Shown: in pieces, positions 14,101-28,315 of the stretch
Layout: every line of letters begins with the position of its first letter
How positions within the stretch are numbered: position 1 is the first letter of the stretch
NCBI GenBank assembly: GCA_036937835.1
Contig: CM072880.1
Coordinates: forward strand, 11,104,501-11,168,500
Direction: 5' to 3'
DNA: 64,000 nucleotides
Source of the DNA: Pampus argenteus
Lineage: Eukaryota > Chordata > Actinopteri > Scombriformes > Stromateidae
Notes under the pieces: model-generated
Told to the model about the DNA's origin: nothing
Database searches by the model: none
What the model saw: only the letters and a program-made list of their open reading frames with translations
Position numbers and translations under genes: made by a program

Positions 14101-17100
14101 TAAGTTTTTAGTAATTATGGACTGCCGTGCTGGCTGACATGATAGAATCAAGAAACTACCGTACACATCAGAATCTTCTCTTGTGGTTCTTGCTTGTTTT
14201 ATGGGTGGGTGGTAGTCCGGACACCAGTCCTGTCAGATGAATGCGGTTCGGAGTTTAGCGAGATGACCTCCTCTCGACTGTCATGAACCCTGTAAATTCC
14301 TTCTGATATCAATGGTGGGTGGCTATTAGACATGGGAGACTTTCTATGCATCACCTAGGGCTACATCTGCCTGAAATTGAATGAGAAATGATTTCACTTT
14401 TTTTCTCTCCCTACTCATATGAAAGAAAAAATAAATAAATAAATAAATAAAGAGGAGAGACATGGAGCCGAGTTGTGGTTTTTGTAACAAATGTGTAATT
14501 CATTTGTTTCCACTGTTTCTGATTTAATGGGGGTCGAGTAATTGCATTAGGAAGCACATTGTGCCTTGTTGTGAACTGATGAAAGCACATGTAATACTTT
14601 TGATAGGCTAACAGAGAGAAGGGAGAGAAAGGAAAGAAAGACCCGGCGTCTGCCTTTGATGCTGAGCATTTATTTGCTGAATTATCCTTCCTTTTACAAG
14701 CATCTTATCCCCAGTCACAGGCAGGCCAGGGCCCTTGTGATATTGCTTTATTTTGAGGAATTAAGAGAGGTGGCGAGGAGACAGAGCGAAGCAACCGCTT
14801 ATTACATTACCACTGATAAGATTGAAAGGCTGAGAAAGGGAGACAGAGAGAGGGAAAGAAATAGAAAGAGAGAGAGAGAGAGAGAGAGAGGAAGAGAGAG
14901 AGAGAGGGACCCAGTGGAAAGTGTTTTGTTGCGGTGTTATTAGATTGAGCTGCTGTTGGCTACAGAGTGGAACAACAGAGAATCCAAAATGCAGGTGGCT
15001 GTTAACAGGGTTAGCTTCTTGTGTTTGTGTGTGTTTGTGCACGTAGTAGCAGAAACCTTGAAAGCTTGTCCCTGAGAGCGCTGGGGGAAAGCCAAGAGGA
15101 AACCATGGCCAAACACGGCCAGATGACAGAGCTCCCAGAATCTTCCACTTCGACATCACAGCCGCTGTGGCAGGTAAGATCTGTTTTCCACTGCGACTGT
15201 GGACCGAGGAAGAAAAGCACACAAACAGGAGGTGACATACAGGTGACACACCTCGAAACCTCTAAGAGGGTTGTGTCGCAAGAAGAAGATATTGATCCTG
15301 AAGTGTTTACCAGTCGCCAAAAAATAAATAAATAAATAAATTAAAAAGGCAGGATTGGTTGTTCACAGTCAAATGATGTAATTATGTGAAATCCTGTGAT
15401 GAATGGGACCTTTTTAAAGAATGGGGAAATGATGTCCTTTTTTTTTTTTTCCTAGATTTTCAAATTCCTTCACTCCTTTCATTACACCAGTGGGTAGTGA
15501 ATATGCTCATGCTCCTACACACACACACACACACATATTCACATACAAGCACTATACAGCATTGAGCAAAAGCATTCCCTATACAGTATGCTAACTACTA
15601 AACATTATTTTTTATACAATATATAAAGAATGTTTTCCTGCTTTGTGTGGATGGAGTCTGTGGTTTTAGGAATCTAAGTAGGAGGAAAAAAACGAGTCTT
15701 TGGAGATGAAAAAAGGGGAACAGAGGGAGAGGAGAGAAAAGAGAAAGAGGAAAAAAAAAAGTGGGAAAGGGAGATGGAAGCTGCAGCTTTAGTGGTAGCA
15801 TCACCAGCTGTGGGAGGAGCGTGCTTTTGCTGTTGTGTTGCATCTGGGGATGAGGCTGCCATGCCACCGTGCTGGCTTAAAGATGTAATGAATCTTCAGT
15901 CGGGGGCTTTCCTTCCAGGGTGACAACTGGCTTTGAGGAAGGTTGTAAATGCAGGGGAGATTGTGGTATAATTCCTCAGACTGGCGTTTGTGCCCCCCAG
16001 TCACCATTCGATTATCTCCCAAATTGCTGTGTTTCACTGAGATAAAGATTTTTTATGGCTTGCTGACTTGAAACAACCGGCACAGACAGAATAGGGGGCA
16101 AAAGAGGGAGAGGAAAAGAGAGAGAGAGGGAGAAAGCAATGGCCAAACCTGCCACGCATAGTAATTTCCTTTGGTAAATGACAAAATCTTTGTTTATATG
16201 ACATTTCCCTAAAATTACTGCAGCGAGATGAATCTGAAATATAAAATGTCACATTTGGCATGCAAAACTATGAAAATATATTTCTGTGCAAAATTCATGG
16301 AGGCATTTAATTTAGAACGTGTTTAATAACTAAGGCAGCCTGCATCAGTAATCCTGCCCGGAGGTCCCGAAAAGATTGTCATATTTATTCTCTCCTTTCT
16401 TCACCCCCTCCCTCCTTCATTCCGAAGCCAAAAATTTTTAAGGGTAAATGTTCATTGTTAATTAAGATTTACTAATTAAAATGAAAATAATTAACGAGAA
16501 AGCTTAATCTCTGAATATTAGCCCATACTTAGAAAGAAAGGAAGTTTTTGTATGTGGCATTTCCTGTCTCTATTAAGAGTGCATTTTTGTGTGATCAGTC
16601 AATGTGTGGAAAGCCCTGAAAAGATATTTCAGCGAAAGGACGGCCGCTTGCCAGCAAAACCACGGAGGATCCCTCGCTGGAGCCTTTGATCTCATCTGTA
16701 GGAGTGCTGTAATGTTATGGCACTTTAGGCACAACTTAGGCTTGGGGCAAACAAACCACCTCTGATATGAAAAATTGGCTCACTTCACCTTATACCTTTT
16801 TGCCTTGCTGTCTTGACTGTCTCTATATGCTGCCTGTGCAAGCATGTGGGCCAGATAATAAAGCAATAACTCTTAAACACATACACAGTGCAAATTGGAC
16901 ACTGGTGTGATGTTATTTATTTTATTTTTTTTATCTCTTTGCTTCTTTCTTTTCTTCTCGTCCTCCTCTTCCTTTTCCAGTCATGCATACATCTCTTTTC
17001 AGTGAGGGGGTTTAGAGGCCTCCCTCACCTCCTCCCAAATGTGAGATGTGTGGGCTAAACCGCTTTGCCACCAATTATACTAATTTCACTTCTGCCTAAA

Positions 17101-20100
17101 TTGTTTTTGTTGTTTCGGTATGCAAAGATGCTCACAGTGAGGAGATTGAGGGGCATTACTGCAGGGCTCAGCACACACCTTCCCCCCCTCACACACTGGC
17201 AGCGCAGTGGGCACCGCTAGCTGCTGCTAGGTGAATGTGTGTGTGTGTGTGTCTGTGAAAAGAAAGGAACAGTCTCAGGTTGTTTTGTGACAATGCTGTG
17301 CTACAGTATACTGTAAAAACAAACAGTGGAAACATTGCATTAGTGTGTGTGTGTGAGCACATATTGCCCCTGAGTGCCACTATGTAATCGATTGGAATTG
17401 AGGGCTTTAATTGCCAGGCACTCAAAATTTGCCCTAGGGAGATGGTCAACCAACACTGTAAATACGAGAACATACAATGAATGGGCATTAAGAGATGCGA
17501 CGCAGATAATCAGAGAAAAATAAATGAATACAATTTTATAAGTGTACACAGGATCAGATAGGATGGGATAAGATGGGAAGGCTTTCCAAAAATATCAGAA
17601 ATCTTCTTCCGGGGAACATTAAAATACATATCACAGCGTGGTAGACGAGCAGATTGACGAACTGGCCAAACAACACCACTATTTAAAAAACATATTATTG
17701 GTGACAGAAAAAAATGTTTCCGTTAAAGCCAAATTGACTTTTTTTGTTCAGAGCTGTTCAACACATGCCATAGGGGACAAAAGACAGAATATGTACTATT
17801 TATACTGTTCTCTGATTATATTTCATTAAAAAAAAAACTAAACTGTCTAGCCAGCTTACCCTATTACTCACCCTAAGCTCTATAAAAGACACGTCACCAA
17901 AACAAACAAACAACAAGCCGAACGATGTAGCCTGAAGGTTAGTGGGATGAGCTCTCTATACTAGAGGGTTGGTGTTTCAACCATCAACCGCGTTCATCTG
18001 AATGGGCAATCTGTCCAAGGGACATAACACTCGATAACAAAACTGCTGATGTGCTCTTGAACAAGGCACTTAACTCCTAAACGGTTGAGTGGAGATCAGT
18101 AGGTGGAAGCCTACAGCTGCACTGAGCATCTCTTAAATAAATGATCGACTGTGCACTTGGGAGCGCCTCTCTTGTTAAGCAGACATACCTGAAGTTAGTA
18201 AAGAAGGCCTCGCAAAAAGTGAAGAGTTGTATCATCAGATACGGATTTTCTGGTTGTCAAAGTTTGTGTCTAACTTGCTACGCCACGCTGCCTCGTCTCC
18301 AACTTTTCCATCTATTATGCAGCAAGGTCATATTTCATTCGCTTCGGTACTAAATGACATGCAACCTGTGTCCTGGTCTTCCCTATATTAATATAGTAAA
18401 TGGTAAAAATGACTGTATGATTGCACAACAATCAGGAGTAATTTGGGGGTTAGTTCTTGTCCAAGGACACTTTGACATGCAGACAAAAGGAGTTGGGTAT
18501 CGAACCACTGACCTCCTGATCCAGAGCCACCCCTCTGTTATATGCGGTGCAATATATTCTCTGCAACTGGAGGTCTGTCCTCAGAATCAAAAGTAAAGAC
18601 GTGTGATTGGGCTATGCTTAAAAAAATAAAATAAAATAAACACAGATAAAAGAGACGGTTTTTGGTAGATTTCTAAGCCGATAAGGACAAGAAGAAGAGA
18701 TGTGTAGCTGCGCCTTATAACAACAGATGAGTAATGGTAAACCGGTAATGTGAACATGGGAGAAGTGAGTAACAAGATAAGTAAACTTTATTTACATATC
18801 ACTTTTCCAAACAGTATTTACAACATACTTTTTTTGGAAAGTGAGCGGGTAGAGGAGGTTGATAACAATCAACTGTTGACAGCATTTGCAAATGAGGTCA
18901 ATATGATAGCCTCACAATGTCAACAAATAGTTTGTTTTTGAGGCAGAAGAATTGTTTACTTTGAAAGGTGTGTGTGTGTGTGTGTGTGTGTGTGATGATA
19001 CATTTGATTTATATAGAGTTTGATGTTTTATAAATGAAACATCAAACTGAAACAGCAGCAGCAACTAGATACACTAGATAAGCCATGAATTAGTTTCAGT
19101 TACAAGCAAACCAATACTGACACTGTGAGGTTGTCTCTACCCTTTCCAGATGTGCTGTAAGACAGCATTTCAGCATTTCAGCATCTGCATTTCTCTTTAG
19201 TTAAGTATGCACAGAAAATCAGGCTTTTACCTTTGCATATGAAAAATAATATATAAGCAAGATTTAAAAAAAAAACAGACAAACTGTAGTTTAAGGGAAA
19301 GTGTAGAATATACAGTCCTCATTTCTAGCCATCAGGAACAGTAAAGATGTAAACAAAATGTATTTACAATATTTAATCTGTATTCTTAATGTCATTCATA
19401 CATTCCATTTAACGAGATGACAAGTGTGGCATCCTATTAGTTTAACTGTCCAATACTGCCATCGCATCAAATACTCTGCTCTGTGTGTATACTGCAGATG
19501 AACCAGAGTACGACTCCCCAGCCTGTCGAGGTGTGTATGTGTTGCCTACGGGCTACCAGAGACAAGCTTCCCAGGGGCCTCTACACTGTCAGTGTGGCCC
19601 TTCACAGCCGCCTGGGGGGTCCAGCCCTGGCCTGGTGCAGTAAGAAAGAGCGGCAACAATGGACGGTGTCCACTGAACCGATCAAACATCGGGGACGCTT
19701 CCATGACATTGACCTGCACATCAACCAGCACCTGTTCATGGTGAGAATGTTTTTTTTAATGTTTTTGGTGGGATGCTAACAAAAAGCAGATACTTTTACA
19801 TTTTCAAATCATGAAAGATAGTAAGTAGTAAGTATTCAGAAACAAATGGTTCTGACACTGGTAAACTCACGCTCACTTGATGTGAAATTCAGTGGAAAAT
19901 ATCAGTGAGATGTAATCCTAAAAACAAGCAAGTCCTCCCAGATAAAAGCAAACAATAAAACATTGTGTGCTAATATAACTGAAGCTACCACTGCATATTT
20001 AGTTTTTTTTTTTTTCCACAGTATTTTGAAATTCCTTATCCTTTTTTTTCTGTTTCCCTTGGTTTCCTCGGGTACAGGGAAGACGGAGCAGTTTCCAGAT

Positions 20101-23100
20101 TGAAAGGGTTATGAGAAGTTATATTACTGTAAAAGGCAGCATATGAAAATATGCCACACGCAGCCTCTAGGTTTTTCTCTTGAGATCTCCATATGAATAA
20201 AACAACAACTTTTCAAACATGACATTTAATCCATGCATGTAAATCAAACCCAAGATCAATTATTCATTCATATAAGGTAGTAATGTTTTATTGGAATGAA
20301 AATGAAGTACAAATGCAGTGAAATATTTAGTGTCTCTTCTACTTGTCTGAGCATTTGTAACATAGTTGAGCTGCATCAGAAGAAGTCATAGAAAAGTTAT
20401 GCAGAAAGTGTAATATTTTTAGTTTTAATATTTCTTTTAGTATTAAATATCTCAACCCTTTTTTCCAATGCAGAATGAAAGACTGTTTTTTTTTTTATAT
20501 TTTGTCCATATTTTTTATATTATAACAACACAGCAGATTACATTAAATGAAATCCATGCAGATTTCACAAGCACTTGCCTAAACCTCTTGATATGAAGGA
20601 AAACATCCTCTATAGAGGCAACAGTAATCTTCAAAACCCACATGCTCGTTTTGGATGGTCGATATTGACCAGTGGATTAAAAAACATCTTTGTTTATCTC
20701 AAGAAGAAGAAGAAGCCACTAAACCCAGTGTCCCTCCTGATCCCATAGAGTTTTGTGCAGGCTCAAAAAAGGGCTTCTTCAGTGTTCTGATGGCAACTCT
20801 AAAGGCCTTAGCTGGAGCGTTTAGCACATGTGGACACTGTCAATGTGTCGGTGGGCGTATTCATTGAGCTCAAGCATCCTGATAATATTGTCTCCAGCTC
20901 CCATCAAACATAAAGGATGGGGTAAAAGCTGGCATAAACTGAATGCAGACCTGGGATCTGATTCAGAGGTTTAAGTACGGCATGGTAAATGCCTCATGTC
21001 ACTCTTCCTCCCTCCTCTTCTCCCCAAACCCTCAGCTGTGCTTTATTGACGAACCTGTTGTTGTTGTTGTTGTCCTCATTGATAGTGGTGGAACCGCTCA
21101 TCAGATTTCACTGAGACTATCTATCAGGATTGGCTTGAATGTTTTCTCTCTCTCTCTCTCCCCTTGCCCACACTATAGCGTGCAATTTTTAGAAGTGCTT
21201 GCAGTGCCTTCTAAGAGGAAATGAGGAATTAGTGATGGTAGGAGGAAGCCAGGAGCTTATTTTACTTTCCTCCCTCTCTCTCTCTCTCTGTCTCTCCCTC
21301 ATTCTTTTTGTCTTTCATATACCCTTTGCTTTGTGTGTCTGGATTTGGATTTAGACAGAAACAGTGCGGTTCAGTCGGAGATGTCTCGGATATGCTGGCA
21401 AGTGGGAGCACTTGAGAAGAGTCAGGCCCACACGGTCTTTGTTCAGTTTTTACACCGAATGGGAGGATGCATAAGATCGTACATTTTAATATTAAAAAGG
21501 AAAGAAGGAAAGTAAAAAATAAATGAAAAGGATCCCTTTATTTTACTCTTGTCTTTCCCCCCTTTTTAATATTCTGTCATATAGTATGTTTTGTGCCACC
21601 ATGCACAATGATAGTCTGGAATTTATTTATTTTTTCTCCTTTATTTTTATTTATTTTTTGTCTTTTTCTTAATGAAACGTGATATTCGTAATGGTTTAAG
21701 AAGACACGGAAAGCACTGAAGCACACTGTGTTTTCTTAGAAACCACAAGGTAAATGGAGCACTTCCCACATACACATATATGCAAATAAGCTTCCATGTC
21801 TACATGCAGACAGGCAGACACATATGCGTTTGTACATGCGCACACAAATTACTATTTGCACGTCATGTTTCGTACAGTAAACGAGCAATATGAAATGTCT
21901 TCAATATCCATAATCTGTGATATTGTGCCATAAATGTGTGTCCTGAGTCAGACCCTACTACCCATCATTTCACAGGTGCGTACCAAAAGCAGATCAGTAT
22001 GAGTGTGGGAGGGATACGCATGATTTATGTGTTAAAAGAAGTCCCCTGCGTTTTCCATTACAACTAATAAAGGGATACATTTTTTCCACCCAGTGATGGA
22101 TGGAGTGGCACACACATCCTTGTCGGTTAATCTTTTAAGCAAACCTACTGTTCTCTGTGTAAATAAGAATGTGTGAATTTTTTTTTTTTCATACAAACTT
22201 TTCCCTTAATATTATCAGTTTGACTGATAGTGGCCTCACTGCATATCACATTCAGTAACTGTCAGCTCATAGACCGCAACAACAATCTCATCTTCTCCTC
22301 AATCATGCGTTTGATGCTAACAGTCTTTATCACTCCAACATCTCCTTTCAGGCAGTTTGCTGAGTTGGACAGGTAAGAATGGCAGTTAAGAAGGCCCTGA
22401 AAAAAAAAGAAAAATCATTCAAGGCAGGATTCATGTAGGCATTCATTCAGGATGTAGATTAAGTGGCTCCCTGAGGGTTTCTGTTTATTTCAGTTCATGC
22501 TTAAAGTGACTGAACTGAACTTAACTGACTTTAACTGTACCTTCTGTGTGTCTGTTTGTCATTGGCTCCGTGGCTCCTCATATAGTACTGTTTGTTACTT
22601 TATGAGCCTGCAGGCACATGTGCTCATCAGAGTGAAATTGCAAGTGACTTTTGTGCCTTGCTTTGTGTACACAGATCTTACCTGCAGACTGTGAGGTTGT
22701 TCCCTCCATGGTCCTGGTATTCCAACTGATTGCACTACCTGGAGAGAGCAGCCACATTAGCTCTGTGCTGGCTTGGGGGGCATTTCCTGTTTGTGGCCCA
22801 AACCTCTGTCTCATCCAGGGCAGGTACGTCAATGGCTGATCGGAGCTCTTGCACCTGAAGGAGTTTGTTTTTTGAACAGTATATACAGTATTTCAGGTCG
22901 CTTAACTACAATCATTCCCAGCAAAACCATCACAAATGAAATCTCCCACTAAACCGACTATTACCGGTTTAACTGTCATCGACCCAGGTACAAAACCCCG
23001 CTGCTCAGGGGAGAGCCCGACACACAACTGGACCAGTTTAAAAAAATTGAAACCCTCATCTCCACTGATCTAGACCACTGGCTGTGCAACTTGTACTTTG

Positions 23101-26100
23101 AGGTGTGTCTTTGTGTGTCTGATTAGGAAACATGTATATGCATGTTTCTTTTGAAGATTGCTTTTTTGGCATTCTATATATTTTATTGTGTGCAGTGTAA
23201 GTTACTGCTTTGGTCTGAAAGTGTGTGTGCATGCGTGCGTGCGTGTGTGTGTGTGCGTACACACATATTTTTTTTCACTCTGAACCCCACCTATCATTTG
23301 CGAGGCATGATGTGGCTCTGGGTATACGGTGGTTTGGATTTTTGGATTTTTCATGATAAAAAGCTTTTACAGAGAAATTGGAAATTGGCCTCAGAGAGAA
23401 AACAAGAACCACATCTTTACCCAACAATTCCGGATGCATTTGAGCCGATGCATTGATTAGATTAGTAATCATCTTAATTGAATTAAAAGCCAGAACAAAG
23501 CCTTCTGTCTTAGCTTTGTCTCTTTATTTGTCCCTTTTCCTGTGACATGTTGTTCGTATTATTGCATTAACATTACCGTTGTCTGCAGTTGTTTTTGATC
23601 CCTGGCTGGATGTAAATTGCCATATGTGTGCAAATCTTTGTAAATGTACAATATTCATACTTAAAACAATTATGTTCTTTAGTGAATCACTTCATGCCAG
23701 CGAAGGCGCACTGTCACACATACTCATAGTTGGCCGTTTCTGTACTTTGATTACAAACACCTGTAGTGTAATTGCACACACATGCTGTTTTCCCACAAAC
23801 GATGGCTGAATTGTGATGCAGGGGAATAATAGGAGTATCACCGCTGATAGCATTAACATGAATAAGTTATATTAATGTCCACTGAACTCATGTGTAGACC
23901 TCTAACGCACAGAGACAGACTGCCTCCCACTTGTTTGTTTGTGTTTTAGGTAAAGAGACTCCCCCCTGGAACGTCTGGGGTTCCAGAGCGCTCCGTCACC
24001 CTATTGATACCCCTCTTAAACGCCCCTGTTATGTCCCAACCTGAGGTCCATCATGATCAACTGCCATCCGAGCCCCCGTCACAGTCTCAGCTCTGTCCAC
24101 AGCCCATTCATCCCATGTCCCAGTTGTACCCCCAGCATGAGCCTCATGCGGGCCCCAGCAGTAGAGCAGGAGAGCCTGCTGTGCTACATTCTCACCGGGG
24201 GTCTCCTCTCCACCTGTCAGCTGATTCCGCTTGCTCTTCCTCATCTCTGCCAGGTAGGCGTCCAATGTTAAAACCCCCAACTATGTCGCAGTGGGGAGAA
24301 AATGTCACCCTAATGTCACCAGCGTTGGGACGGGAAGAATGGCAGGCCTCACTTACAGCACTTTTCCACTGAGGCAAATGTGCTTGAGGGCAGGGTTGGG
24401 TAGAGAAAGTGGGCATAGCTTGGTAGACAGAAACACAATCCAACTAACAAGAGGATGTTTTCTCAGTCAAATTGTATGCAAAAAAGCAACAGATACACTG
24501 TAGCATTCTTGTTGGTTCAGGTAAATATTTGAGTAGCTGATAGACTTGTTACACAATCAGATAAACATTTTTAATAAAACAACCACCACTTAAGTAAACA
24601 GAGCATTGTCAGTGTGATGACATAGCACTGGGTAAATGTGTACAGTGATCAAAAATTGAAATTTCCATCTCGTTGTGCCCAACTAAGCTAAACAAACGAA
24701 AGCCTTCAGCAGACACAAATTGTCTGTCTTGGCCCACTGACTGAGATCTCTTCTCTGCAGTCCAGTGAGATGTCGGCTGCTATCAACCTGCGAGCCATCA
24801 TACATTTCTGATTTCTGATTACTCTCTCAACATAGTAATCTGTCTAATACTTTGAATTTAATCTTTGTTTCATATCACTTTTTTATCCAGAGGCTATATA
24901 TATATACATATATATTGTGTCTCTGTAGATAGTGTTGCTGCTTCATAGTAAGAAGGGCCTTTCTGTGTGGAGTGTGCAGGATCCTGCTGTGTTTGATGCT
25001 CTGGTTTCCTTTTACAGTCTGAAGACACGCAGGTCAGGTTGACAAACGTACGTTTCCAGGTGTGAATATGATTATGTTTCTGTCTGTTGGACTGGTGCTT
25101 CTTTTTTTTTTTTTTTTTTTACAAAGCATGCTGGGAAAGTATCCAGCCCCAGTATGATCTTGATATTGGATAAATGGACAAATGAACTCTTCTGATGGTG
25201 TTGCCCTGCTTATCTGGTGGCCTGAGCAAGGTCATACCACAGATGCAACCACATGTAGAGGTGGCTAATGACTTGTGTTAATAGTAATATGAATCCACTT
25301 TCTTGTTTTAAAAGCATACTACTCTTGTTACCCTCCTAGTTTCAAGTCATTCAACATCCTCGTCATTGCCAGGAATCAAATACAGGCTCATTTGGTATTG
25401 ATCTACTACAAAGGCAACTGGCTAGCTTCTTTGTTATTAATACATCCCCTTTTTTTTTTCCTTTTCTTTTTCTTTTTTTTTTCTTTTTTTTTTTTGCACG
25501 CACAGCTCATCTTTATTTAACAGTCCTCAAAAGTTTCTGGGGTGCTCTGCTTTAAACATCACACAGGCTTTTTAATTACAAATGAGTTGTGACAGGTCTG
25601 CTGGGTAGCACCCTGGCCCATTTTAAACGTGATGCCGGCTGACAGCTTGGCAGTGTTCTCCCAGCACTGAAACATGTGGAAGAAATTGGTCTTTTACATT
25701 TCACAGCTTGTCGCTTCCTCCGCCGGCTGACCTGTGACCCCCCACAGAGATCCTAACGCCCACAAGGGAAGTGTCCCCAACGAACTGACTGCCTTTCCAG
25801 AGCGAGAGAGAGAGAGGGAGGTACTCACTATGGGAGATTTATGTTATGCCACACAAGGGAAGAGGTACCAGGTTTTTTCAACACACATGGCTGCACGCAC
25901 GGTTTCTCACACACACACACACACACATACATTCTTGCAGCCAGGTGAAGTGAACCTGATCCGTAAGTGAAATAACAAGGAGGATCAAAAGGTGTCCTGC
26001 ACAACACCTCATCCATGCCACTCACTAAACCGACCTGACATTTGCACCTGATTTGCATACAGAATCTGTTCATGTTGCATTACCTCTGGAGCGAATTATG

Positions 26101-27857
26101 GCATTCAGATGGGGAGATTACGTCAAGGTTGAAGAGAGCGATTGGAGGGACAACTTTAACCTAGCCAAAAAATGGAAATCCAATTCAGCGAGGAAAAGAA
26201 GAACAAATTATCCCCCCCGTTCTGCAGTCCTCTGTCAAGTCTGGAGGTTTTTTAGACATTTCCTTCCCATTTCATGCCTCCCTGTGTCTGATGTGTGGCT
26301 GTGCGGAGATCGTTTTCTCTGCGCATGTGACGCCAGGATTTTCCTCATTACCCGTTTGTCTCAGAATCAGGACAAGTATATGGAGACCTCTTGTCATTGC
26401 GATAACGTACACACAGCAGAGCTTGACAGTGAGACTGGAAGTTTGTATTCCTGAGGCCTTAAGTTAATTAATCCCTGTAGAAAAATCAGAGTGTGCAGTG
26501 AGGTGTCTATTACAGAACAAAACCTGACATCCCAATCCGAGATAATAACTCTGACAAGATTTGATCCGGAAATCTGAACATTTCTCTAAGTGCAGTTGTG
26601 TTTGCTCTGATGTTTTTTTTCGCTGTTTCAGATTAACTTTGCCATTGCAATAGACAATAGTTGTGCATTACCTCTTCTGTCTAGTCGAAGCAAAATGGAG
26701 CGTATTTGGCTTTTTTTTTAACGTGGAGATTAGCTAGGAGCACACTGGGTTAAGTGACCTTTCACATTAACTGAATGATCGAGTTACACTGGGTTTGTTT
26801 GAACCCGAAGGACTAATTAGATTAGCGTCTTGTTTCATGATTGCCTTTAGTGGATCACCACGAGCGCACAGATGACTTTGTTATAACTGTAATACTGTTT
26901 CATACTTTTTTTTAATTTTTATTTTTTTTGTTTCCTAAGTGCATCATACAGTAACATCCATCCCCTTCAGCATGGATGGTGATTTTGAGGATTCCTCATC
27001 TAATGTCTTCTTTGGAGTGCTGCCCTGCAGGCCAGTCCCAGTCATCAGCTTTTCGATCAACAATGTTACATCATATCCTCTCAATCAGTCGCACTTTTAC
27101 GCAATCCTTTTATTTTTTTATTTTTTTTATTTTTTTTTTTTAACGCCAAGGCCTATTGCAGACATACACATGTAAACACACTCAGTGGATGTGGTAATCA
27201 AGAAGCCTAAAGGACTGCACGTGGAGGACAAACAAAGAACATATGGGACAAATATACCCAAAGGAAACAGTTTCTTGCCACTGAAGTGCACAGAAAAGTC
27301 CCAGTTTCTGTGTGATAAGACAAGTGCAGCATGTGCGTGGTTTGGCGAACGGCTTAAAGACGAATTTGACTTTTAAAGAGTGACAGAGTTCATTGAGAGC
27401 ATAGCAGTATTTAAATGGTATACAAATATGTACATATTCATCTTTTTTTTTTTTTTTTTTGTCTTAAAAAGGCAAAGAATTACACGAAGAAAGAAAACAT
27501 GTCTATGGGTAAAGCAACACAAATCCTCACAGTATCGTAACAACCTTAACACAAGCTCTTGACATGGACTCATGGGTAATCCGTGAGTCACTGGCCTTCG
27601 ATCCTGCTGTAAATTTGGGCCAGTCATCAGGCAATTAGGGGCCCAGGTGAACAAGAACCACCATCTCAGCCTGGTTGTATCTCGCTGGTAACACACAGAT
27701 AGGGTCTCGACAGTGTTATGGCCTTCAGGCTTTTCTTCTGAAAATAGGTGTGTTGAGTTATAACGATTGTGAGGTACACTCATTTGTATTTCTACCCTGG
27801 AAAATGTTTGTGCATGTATGCAAGTGTCTGCATGTTAATGTTTTTGTTTGTCTGCCT

Positions 27858-27905
<48 letters not shown>

Positions 27906-28269
27906 CCTCAATGTAGTGTTTGCACATGGTGAGCGTGTGTCTGTGTGAGAGTGTGTGTGTTGGTCTTAACACAGCTCAGAGCGCAAAAGGGATAACAAGG
28001 AGTTTTGTTGTTGGCCTTGAGTGCCCGGAGAGGCTGGAGTTGTGGCAGCTTCAGCGCTCTGAGTTCACGGACGTAGCCCTTAGCTGTCGAGGCTGTTGAT
28101 GCTGCCTCCGCGCTCATTCTGGTTCCACAGCATCTGCACATTAGCAAGTGGGGCCTTGTGTAATGAGTGTGTGTGTGTGTGTGTGCGTGCAGTCTAGAAA
28201 AGCATCCTAATTCGTGGTGGTCCAAGTCTCTGAGTCCATAGTTGCTGTTGTTGTTGCTAATAAAGGTTG

Positions 28270-28315
<46 letters not shown>

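Larger units (their letters stand above)
15174..19497 (+). other. ofcc1: ofcc1 intron 10
   Basis: 4.3 kb. It contains (AAAT)n (15319-15341), CA repeats (15519-15534), TG tracts (17236-17252, 18968-18994), a candidate enhancer with three TAATTA cores (16459-16493), SINE-like debris (17925-18120, 18395-18550) and a 12-bp inverted repeat (19017-19048). No exon seen. Confidence 0.85.

Noticed and set aside
14761..15249. 162-codon minus-strand open frame
   Set aside because: Made mostly of Ser/Leu repeats from the GA microsatellite and overlapping the antisense of exon 10; no splice or start context.
21333..21515. 60-codon open stretch in intron 11
   Set aside because: Exons 11 and 12 already join in phase and no acceptor/donor pair fits this stretch.
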